Source: Monomorium pharaonis
Taxonomy: Eukaryota > Arthropoda > Insecta > Hymenoptera > Formicidae
Direction of reading: 5' to 3'
Assembly: GCF_013373865.1 (NCBI RefSeq)
Contig: NC_050473.1
Coordinates: 8,257,710 to 8,321,709 of the forward strand
Length of the DNA: 64,000 nt
The notes under the pieces are model-generated. The model was not told the origin of the DNA, searched no databases, and saw only the letters and a program-made list of their open reading frames with translations. Both the position numbers and the translations under genes were made by a program. Below, piece by piece: positions 1-14,926 of the stretch; the stretch's first letter is position 1, and each line of letters starts with the position of its first letter.

Positions 1-11
1 GGGGGAGGGGG

Positions 12-50
<39 letters not shown>

Positions 51-60
51 GGAGGAGAGG
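1..60. repeat. GA-rich low-complexity tract
   Basis: A G-rich start is followed by about 15 uninterrupted AG dinucleotides (about 19-48) and more purine-only sequence. It is a microsatellite cut by the window edge, with no coding content. Confidence 0.9.
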
Positions 61-1212
61 AAGAGAGCGAAGTGGCGGATTACAGTTTGCTCGGATGGCA
101 TCTGACGAATGGCCCGCAATTCTGAGCCGACCGTGCCGAACGCGACGCGCCGGGTAAAACGCGGGCCGTTTGCCAGGAAGGCATCTCGCGCGACGACTCT
201 GTATATCGCTGTTGCGGATCTAAATGATTGTGTCCTGCTCATTTTAAATTCGAGACCGTCGTCCAATATGCGCTCCTCTACCGACGTCCTCAGCCACTGA
301 TGACGGTCGACGTATGCTGAATAGGAATACAGAATACGGCCATAATAATGGAATTAAATGCAAATTTTCTTTTCGCGCCTTCGTTAAGACGTTCCCGCGA
401 TTTTCTCGAACAAGTTAGGATGGAAACGGAAGGTATTACGTTTTTGCTATCGGAGTTTGATGAGTTTGCGAAATACGATCATCATATTACAAGAAATCTG
501 AATCGACAGAGTTTGATCGAGGAAAGCGAGAAAAAAGATACTAGAAAAAAAAAATTAACATGAAAGAAGATCGCAAATATACGATTACATTTAACTTTTA
601 TTTTAACAAATTAAAGTTTCAGACTCGTTATTATTTATATTAAATTATCTTGCACTAGATTTATATATTAATTCTACATTCGTGTAATATTTTGTTTTAT
701 TTTACTTTCTAACAGATTTTGATGCATTTCCATTATTTGAATATTGACGAAACGTTCCGACAGCCAACGATAGCAAATAACGTAACGCAATCTCGGCCGG
801 CGTCATTTGCGTCCCGAAACAGACCCGTGCAGAAAATACTTTTCTCATATTTTGTGCCATCGCAGAATTCTATATACTAGAAACGTAAGCAATGATTTCG
901 CTTGCATCTTCTCTCTTTTTTTCCGGTTTTGGAAGAATCTTTCCATGTGATCGAGAATGTTGTTTTCCTAAACTTGAACGGCGCATGGACACGCATGTCG
1001 CTCGTTTTTCAAGATCGGGGAGAAATATCTACCGAACATAACCGGGATATAGAGGAATGGATCTGCATGGACTCTTTTAAATAAAAAAAAAATATTTGGA
1101 TCAAATTTGTTGAATAATTCATATATATAGTTTTCTGTAAAAATCGATCATCGATAAAACTTTATTTTTAATTCTTAGCATAGCCAAGTGTTAATTTAAC
1201 ACAATGTTAGTA
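61..1212. other. Non-coding sequence before the Helitron-like element
   Basis: The first 300 bases are GC-rich and the rest is AT-rich. Short open frames (for example 348-563 and 902-1084) show no recognisable domain, repeat or splice context, so I do not call them. I see no RNA gene or promoter here. Confidence 0.6.
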
Positions 1213-1512
1213 TCCTATCTAAAAAAGGAGATGTTAAATCGAATCGAATTTATTGTTGCCGCTTTTCCGAGATGCTGATTGGCTGTCTCGCTATAAAGTT
1301 GTTAAGTGCGTTGTGACTGTCTTCACTTCGTGTCATTTCCAGCTGTCAAACTACTTCGTGTCATTTTCAGCTGTCAAACTGTCACTTTTGATAGCTGATT
1401 GAAATAATTACAAGAAATCAGGGAAAAAGAAAAAAGAGCCAAATAAAAAATATACGAGAGGAAGAGAAAGAGAGAGAGAGAGAAAGAGAGAAAGGGGGGG
1501 GAGAAGTAAGAA
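1213..1512 (+). mobile_element. Helitron-like 5' segment (outer 5' end)
   Basis: It begins with TCCTATCTAAAAAAGGAGAT directly after an A, as expected of a Helitron 5' end (TC start, insertion between A and T). The next 180 bases match the 5' half of the short minus-strand copy at 49586-49815, including TTTTCCGAGATGCT and CTTCGTGTCATTTCCAGC. Here the module around CTTCGTGTCATTT and CAGCTGTCAAACT is present twice in tandem (about 1325-1380). It ends in a GA/G-rich tract (about 1458-1502). A second 5' end follows at 1513, so this is either the true start of the giant element or an older copy into which the next one was inserted. Confidence 0.65.
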
Positions 1513-1597
1513 TCCTTTCTAAAAAAGGGCATGGCATCAATACTCGCATCTCTCGAAGTATTGTTGTCGCTTTTCCGCGATGCCGATTAAACGTGTG

Positions 1598-4500
1598 TCA
1601 ATAGTTTTTAAAAAAGTTATGGTGTTGTAATTAATAAAAACATTTTTTTAAAAATTATTTTGCGCGGAAAACTTGAATTTTGAAAGCTGGACGTGAAGTG
1701 CTAATTGAATATCGACAGATTTATTTATTTTAACGCAGTTTTCATATAGTTCCAGACGCGTCCAATAATTTTCTAAAGAGTTCCAGTGATATAATTAATT
1801 AAAACATTTTTTAAACAATTATTTTGTTCGAAAAACTTGACTTTTGAGGGCTAAAGGTGAGATGCTGTTCAAATATCGACAGATCTAATTATTTTAACGT
1901 AATTCTCATATAGTTCGGGACGCGTACAATATGTTTCTATAAAGTTCAGGTGATATAATTAATTAGAACATTTTTTAAACAATTATTTTGCCTGAAAAAC
2001 TTGAATTTCTAAGGCTACACGACAAGTGCTAATCGAATATCGACAGATCTAATTATTTTAACGTAATTCTCATATAGTTTCGGGACGCGTACAATATGTT
2101 TCTATAAAGTTCAGGTAATATAATTAATTAGAACATTTTTTAAACAATTATTTTGCCCGAAAAACTTGAATTTCTAAGGCTACACGTCAAGTGCTATTTG
2201 AATATCGACAGATCTATTTATTTTAACGTAATTCTCATATAGTTCGGGACGCGTACAATATGTTTCTATAAAGTTCCGGTGATATAATTAATTAGAACAT
2301 TTTTTAAACAATTATTATGCTTGAAAAACTTGAATTTCTAAGGCTACACGACAAGTGCTAATCGAATATCGACAGATCTAATTATTTTAACGTAATTCTC
2401 ATATAGTTCGGGACGCGTACAATATGTTTCTGTAAAGTTCCGGTGATATAATTAATTACAACATTATTTAAACAATTATTTTGCTTGAAAAACTTGAATT
2501 TCTAAGGCTACACGACAAGTGCTAATCGAATATCGACAGATCTAATTATTTTAACGTAATTCTCATATAGTTCGGACGCGTACAATATGTTTCTATAAAG
2601 TTCAGGTGATATAATTAATTAGAACATTTTTTAAACAATTATTTTGCCCGAAAAACTTGAATTTCTAAGGCTACACGTCAAGTGCTATTTGAATATCGAC
2701 AGATCCATTTATTTTAACGTAATTCTCATATAGTTCGGGACGCGTACAATATGTTTCTATAAAGTTCAGGTGATATAATTAATTAAAACATTTTTTAAAC
2801 AATTATTTTGCCCGAAAAACTTGAATTTCTAAGGCTACACGTCAAGTGCTATTTGAATATCGACAGATCTATTTATTTGAACGTAATTCTCATATAGTTC
2901 GGGACGCGTACAATATGTTTCTGTAAAGTTCCGGTGATATAATTAATTAGAACATTTTTTAAACAATTATTATGCTTGAAAAACTTGAATTTTTGAGGCT
3001 ACACGACAAGTGCTAATCGAATATCGACAGATCTATTTATTTTAACGTAATTCTCATATAGTTCGGGACGCTTACAATATGTTTCTATAAAGTTCAGGTG
3101 ATATAATTAATTAAAAACATTTTTTAAACAATTATTTTGCTTGAAAACTTGAATTTTTAAGGCTAACACGACAAGTGCTAATCGAATATCGACAGATCTA
3201 ATTATTTTAACGTAATTCTCATATAGCTCGGGACGCGTACAATATGTTTGTATAAAATTCAGGTGATATAATTAATTAGAACATTTTTTAAACATTATTT
3301 TGCCCGAAAAACTTGAATTTCTAAGGCTACACGTCAAGTGCTATTTGAATATCGACAGATCTATTTATTTTAACGTAATTCTCATATAGTTTGGGACGCG
3401 TACAATATGTTTCTATAAAGTTCCGGTGATATAATTAATTAGAACATTTTTTAAACAATTATTTTGCTTGAAAAACTTGAATTTCTAAGGCTACACGACA
3501 AGTGCTAATCGAATATCGACAGATCTAATTATTTTAACGTAATTCTCATATAGTTCGGGACGCGTACAATATGTTTGTATAAAATTCAGGTGATATAATT
3601 AATTAGAACATTTTTTAAACAATTATTTTGCCCGAAAAACTTGAATTTCTAAGGCTACGCGTCAAGTGCTATTTGAATATCGACAGATCTATTTATTTTA
3701 ACGTAATTCTCATATAGTTCGGGACGCGTACAATATGTTTCTATAAAGTTCCGGTGATATAATTAATCAGAACATTTTTTAAACAATTATTTTGCTTGAA
3801 AAACTTGAATTTCTAAGGCTACACGACAAGTGCTAATCGAATATCGACAGATCCATTTATTTTAACGTAATTCTCATATAGTTCGGGACGCGTACAATAT
3901 GTTTCTATAAAGTTCAGGTGATATAATTAATTAGAACATTTTTTAAACAATTATTTTGCCCGAAAAACTTGAATTTCTAAGGCTACACGTCAAGTGCTAT
4001 TTGAATATCGACAGATCCATTTATTTAACGTAATTCTCATATAGTTCGGGACGCGTACAATATGTTTTCTATAAAGTTCAGGTGATATAATTAATTAAAA
4101 CATTTTTTAAAACAATTATTTTGCCCGAAAAACTTGAATTTCTAAGGCTACACGTCAAGTGCTAATTTGAATATCGACAGATCTATTATTTGAACGTAAT
4201 TCTCATATAGTTCGGGACGCGTACAATATGTTTCTGTAAAGTTCCGGTGATATAATTAATTAGAACATTTTTTAAACAATTATTATGCTTGAAAAACTGA
4301 ATTTGAGGCTACACACAAGTGCTAATCGAATATCGACAGATCTATGTATTTTAACGTAATTCTCATATAGTTCGGGACGCGCTTACAATATGTTTCTATA
4401 AAGTTCAGGTGATTATAATTAATGAGAACATTTTTTAAACAATTATTGTTGCCTGAAAAACTTGAATTTTAAGGCTACACGACAAGTGCTAATCGAATAT

Positions 4501-7500
4501 CGACAGATCTATTAATTTTAACGTACTCTCATATAGCTTCGGGACGCGTACAATATGTTTGCTATAAAGTTCAGGTGATATAATTAATTCGAACATTTTT
4601 TAAACAATTATTTTGCCCGAAAAAACTTGAATTTCTAAGGCTACACGTCAAGTTGCTATTTGAATATCGACAGATCTATTATTTTAACGTAATTCTCATA
4701 TAGTTTGGGACGCGTACAATATGTTTCTATAAAGTTCCGGTGATATAATTAATTAGAACATTTTTTAAACAATTATTTTGCTTTGAAAAACTTGAATTTC
4801 TAAGGCTACACGACAAGTGCTAATCGAATATCGACAGATCTAATTATTTTAACGTAATTCTCATATAGTTCGGGACGCGTACAATATGTTTGGTATAAAA
4901 TTCAGGTGATATAATTAATTAGAACATTTTTTTAAACAATTATTTTGCCCGAAAAACTTGAATTTCTAAGGCTACGCGTCAAGTGCTATTTGAATATCGA
5001 CAGATCAGATATTTATTTTAACGTAATTCTCATATAGTTCGGGACGCGTACAATATGTTTCTATAAAGTTCCGGTGATATAATTAATCAGAACATTTTTT
5101 AAACAATTATTTTGCTTGAAAAACTTGAATTTCTAAGGCTACACGACAAGTGCTAATCGAATATCGACAGATCCATTTATTTAACGTAATTCTCATATAG
5201 TTCGGGACGCGTACAATATGTTTCTATAAAGTTCAGGTGATATAATTAATTAGAACATTTTTTAAACAATTATTTTGCCCGAAAAACTTGAATTTCTAAG
5301 GCTACACGTCAAGTGCTATTTGAATATCGACAGATCCATTTATTTTAACGTAATTCTCATATAGTTCGGGACGCGTACAATATGTTTCTATAAAGTTCAG
5401 GTGATATAATTAATTAAAACATTTTTTAAACAATTATTTTGCCCGAAAAACTTGAATTTCTAGGCTACACGTCAAGTGCTATTTGAATATCGACAGATCT
5501 ATTTATTTGAACGTAATTCTCATATAGTTCGGGACGCGTACAATATGTTTCTGATAAAGTTCCGGTGATATAATTAATTAGAACATTTTTTAAACAATTA
5601 TTTGCTTGAAAAACTTGAATTTTTAAGGCTACACGACAAGTGCTAATCGAATATCGACAGATCTATTTATTTTAACGTAATTCTCATATAGCTCGGGACG
5701 CGTACAATATGTTTTATAAAGTTCAGGTGATATAATTAATTAGAACATTTTTTTTAAACAATTATTTTGCCCGAAAAACTTGAATTTCTAAGGCTACACG
5801 TCAAGTGCTATTTGAATATCGACAGATCTATTTATTTAACGTAATTCTCATATAGTTCGGGACGCGTACAATATGTTTCTGTAAAGTTCCGGTGATATAA
5901 TTAATTACGAACATTATTTAAACAATTATTTTGCTTGAAAACTTGAATTTCTAAGGCTACACGACAAGTGCTAATCGAATATCGACAGATCTAATTATTT
6001 TAACGTAATTCTCATATAGTTCGGGACGCGTACAATATGTTTGCTATAAAGTTCAGGTGATATAATTAATTAAACATTTTTTAAACAATTATTTTGCCTG
6101 AAAAACTTGAATTTCTAAGGCTACACGACAAGTGCTATTCGAATATCGACAGATCTATTTATTTTAACGTAATTCTCATATAGTTCGGGACGCGTACAAT
6201 ATGTTTCTATAAAGTTCCGGTGATATAATTAATTAGAACATTTATTAAACAATTATTTTGCTTGAAAAACTTGAATTTCTAAGGCTACACGACAAGTGCT
6301 AATCGAATATCGACAGATCTAATTATTTTAACGTAATTCTCATATAGTTCGGGACGCGTACAATATGTTTCTATAAAGTTCCGGTGATATAATTAATTAG
6401 AACATTATTTTAAACAATTATTTTGCTTGAAAAACTTGAATTTCTAAGGCTACACGACAAGTGCTATCGAATATCGACAGATCTAATTATTTTAACGTAA
6501 TTCTCATATAGTTCGGGACGCGTACAATATGTTTCTATAAAGTTCAGGTGATATAATTAATTAGAACATTTTTTTAAACAATTATTTTGCCCGAAAAACT
6601 TGAATTTCTAAGGCTACACGTCAAGTGCTATTTGAATATCGACAGATCTATTTATTTTAACGTAATTCTCATATAGTTCGGGACGCGTACAATATGTTTC
6701 TATAAAGTTCAGGTGATATAATTAATTAGAACATTTTTTAAACAATTATTATGCCTGAAAAACTTGAATTTCTAGGCTACACGATCAAGTGCTAATTCGA
6801 ATATCGACAGGATCTATTATTTTAACGTAATTCTCATATAGTTCGGGACGCGTACAATATGTTTCTATAAAGTTCCGGTGATATAATTAATTAGAACATT
6901 TTTAAACAATTATTTTGCTTGAAAAACTTGAATTTTCTAAGGCTACACGACAAGTGCTAATCGAATATCGACAGAATCTATTATTTTAACGTAATTCTCA
7001 TATAGTTCGGGGACGCGTACAATATGTTTCTATAAAGTTCAGGTGATATAATTAATTAAAACATTTTTTAAACAATTATTTTGCTTGAAAACTTGAATTT
7101 TTAAGGCTACACGACAAGTGCTAATCGAATATCGACAGATCTAATTATTTTAACGTAATTCTCATATAGTTCGGGACGCGTACAATATGTTTCTGTAAAG
7201 TTCCGGTGATATAATTAATTACAACATTATTTAAACAATTATTTTGCTTGAAAAACTTGAATTTCTAAGGCTACACGACAAGTGCTAATCGAATATCGAC
7301 AGATCTAATTATTTTAACGTAATTCTCATATAGTTCGGGACGCGTACAATATGTTTCTATAAAGTTCAGGTGATATAATTAATTAGAACATTTTTTAAAC
7401 AATTATTTTGCCCGAAAAACTTGAATTTCTAAGGCTACACGTCAAGTGCTATTTGAATATCGACAGATCCATTTATTTTAACGTAATTCTCATATAGTTC

Positions 7501-10500
7501 GGGACGCGTACAATATGTTTCTATAAAGTTCAGGTGATATAATTAATTAAAACATTTTTTAAACAATTATTATGCTTGAAAAACTTGAATTTTTGAGGCT
7601 ACACGACAAGTGCTAATCGAATATCGACAGATCTATTATTTTAACGTAATTCTCATATAGTTCGGGACGCGTACAATATGTTTCGTATAAGTTCAGGTGA
7701 TATAATTAATTAAAACATTTTTAAACAATTATTTTGCTTGAAAAACTTGAATTTTTAAGGCTACACGACAAAGTGCTAATCGAATATCGACAGATCTAAT
7801 TATTTTAACGTAATTCTCATATAGTTCGGGATGCGTACAATATGTTTCTGTAAAGTTCCGGTGATATAATTAATTACAACATTATTTAAACAATTATTTT
7901 GCTTGAAAAACTTGAATTTCTAAGGCTACACGACAAGTGCTAATCGATATCGACAGATCTAATTATTTTAACGTAATTCTCATATAGTTCGGGACGCGTA
8001 CAATATGTTTCTATAAAGTTCAGGTGATATAATTAATTAAAAACATTTTTTAAACAATTATTTTGCTTGAAAAACTTGAATTTCTAAGGCTACACGACAA
8101 GTGCTATATCGAATATCGACAAGATCTATTTATTTGAACGTAATTCTCATATAGTTCGGGACGCGTACAATATGTTTCTGTAAAGTTCCGGTGATATAAT
8201 TATTTAGAACATTATTTAAACAATTATTTTGCTTGAAAAACTTGAATTTCTAAGGCTACACGACAAGTGCTAATCGAATATCGACAGATCTAATTATTTT
8301 AACGTAATTCTCATATAGTTCGGGACGCGTACAATATGTTTCTGTAAAGTTCCGGTGATATAATTAATTACAAACATTATTTAAACAATTATTTTGCTTG
8401 AAAAACTTGAATTTCTAAGGCTACACGACAAGTGCTAATCGAATATCGACAGATCTAATTATTTTAACGTAATTCTCATATAGTTCGGGACGCGTACAAT
8501 ATGTTTCTATAAAGTTCAGGTGATATAATTAATTAGAACATTTTTTAAACAATTATTTTGCCCGAAAAACTTGAATTTCTAAGGCTACACGTCAAGTGCT
8601 ATTTGAATATCGACAGATCCTATTATTTTAACGTAATTCTCATATAGTTCGGGACGCGTACAATATGTTTCTATAAAGTTCAGGTGATATAATTAATTAA
8701 AACATTTTTTAAACAATTATTTTGCCCGAAAAACTTGAATTTCTAAGGCTACACGTCAAGTGCTATTTGAATACCGACAGATCTATTTATTTGAACGTAA
8801 TTCTCATATAGTTCGGGACGCGTACAATATGTTTCTGTAAAGTTCCGGTGATATAATTAATTAGAACATTTTTTAAACAATTATTTATGCTTGAAAAACT
8901 TGAATTTTTGAGGCTACACGACAAGTGCTAATCGAATATCGACAGATCTATTTATTTTAACGTAATTCTCATATAGTTCGGGACGCTTACAATATGTTTC
9001 TATAAAGTTCAGGTGATATAATTAATTAAACATTTTTTTAAACAATTATTTTGCTTGAAAAACTTGAATTTTTAAGGCTACACGACAAGTGCTATCGAAT
9101 ATCGACAGATCTAATTATTTTAACGTAATTCTCATATAGTTCGGGACGCGTACAATATGTTTCTGTAAAGTTCCGGTGATATAATTAATTACAACATTAT
9201 TTAAACAATTATTTTGCTTGAAAAACTTGAATTTCTAAGGCTACACGACAAGTGCTAATCGAATATCGACAGATCTAATTATTTTAACGTAATTCTCATA
9301 TAGTTCGGGACGCGTACAATATGTTTCTATAAAGTTCAGGTGATATAATTAATTATAACATTTTTTAAACAATTATTTTGCCCGAAAAACTTGAATTTCT
9401 AAGGCTACACGTCAAGTGCTATTTGAATATCGACAGATCTATTTATTTGAACGTAATTCTCATATAGTTCGGGACGCGTACAATATGTTTCTGTAAAGTT
9501 CGGTGATATAATTAATTAGAACATTTTTAAACAATTATTATGCTTGAAAAACTTGAATTTTAAGGCTACACGACAAGTGCTAATCGAATATCGACAGATC
9601 TAATTATTTTAACGTAATTCTCATATAGTTCGGGACGCGTACAATATGTTTCTGTAAAGTTCCGGTGATATAATTAATTACAACATTATTTAAACAATTA
9701 TTTTGCTTGAAAAACTTGAATTTCTAAGGCTACACGACAAGTGCTAATCGAATATCGACAGATCTAATTATTTTAACGTAATTCTCATATAGTTCGGGAC
9801 GCGTACAATATGTTTCTATAAAAGTTCAGGTGATATAATTAATTAGAACATTTTTTTAAACAATTATTTTGCCCGAAAAACTTGAATTTCTAAGGCTACA
9901 CGTCAAGTGCTATTTGAATATCGACAGATCCATTTATTTTAACGTAATTCTCATATAGTTCGGGACGCGTACAATATGTTTCTATAAAGTTCAGGTGATA
10001 TAATTAATTAAAACATTTTTTAAACAATTATTTTGCCCGAAAAACTTGAATTTCTAAGGCTACACGTCAAGTGCTATTTGAATATCGACAGATCTATTTA
10101 TTTGAACGTAATTCTCATATAGTTCGGGACGCGTACAATATGTTTCTGTAAAGTTCCGGTGATATAATTAATTAGAACATTTTTTTAAACAATTATTATG
10201 CTTGAAAACTTGAATTTTTGAGGCTACACGACAAGTGCTAATCGAATATCGACAGATCTATTTATTTTAACGTAATTCTCATATAGTTCGGGACGCTTAC
10301 AATATGTTTCTATAAAGTTCAGGTGATATAATTAATTAAAACATTTTTTAAACAATTATTTTGCTTGAAAAACTGAATTTTTAAGGCTACACGACAAGTG
10401 CTAATCGAATATCGACAGATCTAATTATTTTTAACGTAATTCTCATATAGCTCGGGACGCGTACAATATGTTTGTATAAAATTCAGGTGATATAATTAAT

Positions 10501-13500
10501 TAGAACATTTTTTTAAACAATTATTTTGCCCGAAAAACTTGAATTTCTAAGGCTACACGACAAGTGCTAATCGAATATCGACAGATCTAATTATTTTAAC
10601 GTAATTCTCATATAGTTCGGGATGCGTACAATATGTTTCTGTAAAGTTCCGGTGATATAATTAATTACAACATTATTTAAACAATTATTTTGCTTGAAAA
10701 ACTTGAATTTCTAAGGCTACACGACAAGTGCTAATCGAATATCGACAGATCTAATTATTTTAACGTAATTCTCATATAGTTCGGGACGCGTACAATATGT
10801 TTCTATAAAGTTCAGGTGATATAATTAATTAAAACATTTTTTAAACAATTATTTTGCCTTGAAAAACTTGAATTTCTAAGGCTACACGATCAAGTGCTAT
10901 CGAATATCGACAGATCTATTTATTTGAACGTAATTCTCATATAGTTCGGGACGCGTACAATATGTTTCTGTAAAGTTCCGGTGATATAATTATTTAGAAC
11001 ATTATTTTTAAACAATTATTTTGCTTGAAAAACTTGAATTTCTAAGGCTACACGACAAGTGCTAATCGAATATCGACAGATCTAATTATTTTAACGTAAT
11101 TCTCATATAGTTCGGGACGCGTACAATATGTTTCTGTAAAGTTCCGGTGATATAATTAATTACAAACATTATTTAAACAATTATTTTGCTTTGAAAAACT
11201 TGAATTTCTAAGGCTACACGACAAGTGCTAATCGAATATCGACAGATCTAATTATTTTAACGTAATTCTCATATAGTTCGGGACGCGTACAATATGTTTC
11301 TATAAAGTTCAGGTGATATAATTAATTAGAACATTTTTTAAACAATTATTTTGCCCGAAAAACTTGAATTTCTAAGGCTACACGTCAAGTGCTATTTGAA
11401 TATCGACAGATCCATTTATTTTAACGTAATTCTCATATAGTTCGGGACGCGTACAATATGTTTCTATAAAGTTCAGGTGATATAATTAATTAAAACATTT
11501 TTTAAACAATTATTTTGCCCGAAAAACTTGAATTTCTAAGGCTACACGTCAAGTGCTATTTGAATATCGACAGATCTATTTATTTGAACGTAATTCTCAT
11601 ATAGTCGGGACGCGTACAATATGTTTCTGTAAAGTTCAGGTGATATAATTAATTAGAACATTTTTTAAACAATTATTATGCCTGAAAAACTTGAATTTTT
11701 GAGGCTACACGGACAAGTGCTAATCGAATATCGACAGATCTATTTATTTTAACGTAATTCTCATATAGTTCGGGACGCTTACAATATGTTTCTATAAAAG
11801 TTCAGGTGATATAATTAATTAAAACATTTTTTAAACAATTATTTGCTTGAAAAACTTGAATTTTCTAAGGCTACACGACAAGTGCTAATTCGAATATCGA
11901 CAGATCTAATTATTTTTAACGTAATTCTCATATAGTTCGGGACGCGTACAATATGTTTCTGTAAAAGTTCCGGTGATATAATTAATTACAACATTATTTA
12001 TAAACAATTATTTTGCTTGAAAAACTTGAATTTCTAAGGCTACACGACAAGTGCTAATCGAATATCGACAGATCTAATTATTTTAACGTAATTCTCATAT
12101 AGTTCGGGACGCGTACAATATGTTTCTATAAAGTTCAGGTGATATAATTAATTAGCAACATTTTTTAAACAATTATTTTGCCCGAAAAACTTGAATTTCT
12201 AAGGCTACACGTCAAGTGCTATTGAATATCGACAGATCTATTATTTGAACGTAATTCTCATATAGTTCGGGACGCGTACAATATGTTTCTATAAAGTTCA
12301 GGTGATATAATTAATTAGAACATTTTTAAACAATTATTTGCCGAAAAACTTGAATTTCTAAGGCTACACGATCAAGTGCTAATCGAATATCGACAGATCT
12401 AATTATTTTAACGTAATTCTCATATAGTTCGGGACGCGTACAATATGTTTCTATAAAGTTCAGGTGATATAATTAATTAGAACATTTTTTAAACAATTAT
12501 TTTGCCCGAAAAACTTGAATTTCTAAGGCTACACGTCAAGTGCTATTTGAATATTGACAGATCTATTTATTTTAACGTAATTCTCATATAGTTCGGGACG
12601 CGTACAATATGTTTCTATAAAGTTCCGGTGATATAATTAATTAGAACATTTTTTAAACAATTATTATGCTTGAAAAACTTGAATTTCTAAGGCTACACGA
12701 CAAGTGCTAATCGAATATCGACAGATCTAATTATTTTAACGTAATTCTCATATAGTTCGGGACGCTTACAATATGTTTCTATAAAGTTCAGGTGATATAA
12801 TTAATTAAAACATTTTTAAACAATTATTTTGCTTGAAAAACTTGAATTTTTAAGGCTACACGACAAGTGCTAATCGAATATTGACAGATCTAATTATTTT
12901 AACGTAATTCTCATATAGCTCGGGACGCGTACAATATGTTTGTATAAAATTCAGGTGATATAATTAATTAGAACATTTTTTAAACAATTATTTTGCCCGA
13001 AAAACTTGAATTTCTAAGGCTACACGTCAAGTGCTATTTGAATATCGACAGATCTATTTATTTTAACGTAATTCTCATATAGTTTGGGACGCGTACAATA
13101 TGTTTCTATAAAGTTCCGGTGATATAATTAATTAGAACATTTTTTAAACAATTATTTTGCTTGAAAAACTTGAATTTCTAAGGCTACACGACAAGTGCTA
13201 ATCGAATATCGACAGATCTAATTATTTTAACGTAATTCTCATATAGTTCGGGACGCGTACAATATGTTTGTATAAAATTCAGGTGATATAATTAATTAGA
13301 ACATTTTTTAAACAATTATTTTGCCCGAAAAACTTGAATTTCTAAGGCTACGCGTCAAGTGCTATTTGAATATCGACAGATCTATTTATTTTAACGTAAT
13401 TCTCATATAGTTCGGGACGCGTACAATATGTTTCTATAAAGTTCCGGTGATATAATTAATCAGAACATTTTTTAAACAATTATTTTGCTTGAAAAACTTG

Positions 13501-14926
13501 AATTTCTAAGGCTACACGACAAGTGCTAATCGAATATCGACAGATCTTATTATTTTAACGTAATTCTCATATAGTTCGGGACGCGTACAATATGTTTCTA
13601 TAAAGTTCAGGTGATATAATTAATTAGAACATTTTTTAAACAATTATTTTGCCCGAAAAACTTGAATTTCTAAGGCTACACGTCAAGTGCTATTTGAATA
13701 TCGACAGATCCATTTATTTTAACGTAATTCTCATATAGTTCGGGACGCGTACAATATGTTTCTATAAAGTTCAGATAATATAATTAATTAAAACATTTTT
13801 TAAACAATTATTTTGACCGAAAAACTTGAATTTCTAAGGTTACACGACAAGTGCTAATCGAATATCGACAGATCTATTTATTTGAACGTAATTCTCATAT
13901 AGTTCGGGACGCGTACAATATGTTTTTATAAAGTTCAGGTGAAATAATTAATTAGAACATTTTTTAAACAATTATTTTGCCCGAAAAACTTGACTTTTGA
14001 GGGCTAAAGGTGAGATGCTGTTCAAATATCGACAGTTCTATTTATTTTAACGCAATTCTCATATAGTTCCGGACGCGTACAATAAGTTTCTAAAGAGTTC
14101 CGGTAATATAATTAATTAAAACATTTTTTAAACAATTATTTCACCCGAAAAACTTGAATTTTGAGAGCTAGACGTGAAATGCTAAACGAACATCAACAGT
14201 TCTATTTATTTAAACGCATTTTTCATATAGTTTTGGACGCGTACAATAGTTTTTTAAAAAGATACGGTGTTTTAATTAATTAAAACATTGTTTAAACAGT
14301 TATTTTTCCCGGAAAACTTGATTTTGAAGACTAGACGTGAAATGCTAATCGAATATCGACAGTTTTATTTATTTTAACGCAGTTCTCATATAGTTTCAGA
14401 CGCGTACAATAATTTTCTAAAGAGTTTTGGTAATATAATTAATTAAAACATCTTTTAAACAATTATTTTGCCCGAAAAACTTGAATTTTGAGGGCTAGAC
14501 GTGAAATGCAAATCGAATATCAACAGTTCTATTTATTTTAACGCAGTTTTCATATAGTTCTGGACGCGTACAATAGTTTTTGGAAAGTTACGGTGTTATA
14601 ATTAATAAAAACATTTTTTAAACAATTATTTTGCCCGGAAAACTTGAATTTTTAAAGCTAGACTTGAAATGCTAATCAAATATCGACTGATCTATTTATT
14701 TTAACGTAATTTTCACATAGTTCCGGACGCGTACAATAATTTGCTATAGAATTCAGGTGATATAATTAATTAAAACATTTTGTAAACAATTATATTTTCC
14801 GGAAAACTTGAATTTTGAGGGTTGACGGGAAATGCTAATCGAATATCGAGAATTCTATTTATTTTAACACAGTTTTCCTATAGTTCCGGACGCGTACAAT
14901 AATTTTCTAAAGAGTTCGCCAGAAAG
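1598..14926 (+). repeat. Tandem satellite array, about 164-bp monomer, about 81 copies
   Basis: Successive ATCGACAGAT landmarks at 1711, 1875, 2039, 2204 and 2368 give a 164-165 bp period that runs to about 14926. The monomer is AT-rich with a GC-rich core (TTCGGGACGCGTACAATATG). Two main monomer classes recur: one with GCCCGAAAAAC and CGTCAAGTGCTATTTG, the other with GCTTGAAAAAC and CGACAAGTGCTAATCG. Rarer variants mark higher-order repeats: AATTAATCAG at 3761 and 5081 is exactly 1320 bp apart, or 8 monomers. The first monomer or two and the last six (after about 13980) are clearly diverged, as expected where unequal exchange homogenises only the interior. No reading frame of 60 or more residues crosses it. 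Confidence 0.97.

Noticed and set aside
1598..14926. The array as a CRISPR-like or centromeric array
   Set aside because: There are no unique spacers between short repeats, so it is not CRISPR. I see no CENP-B-like box, and the position inside Helitron ends argues for an interstitial origin, though a pericentromeric role cannot be excluded.
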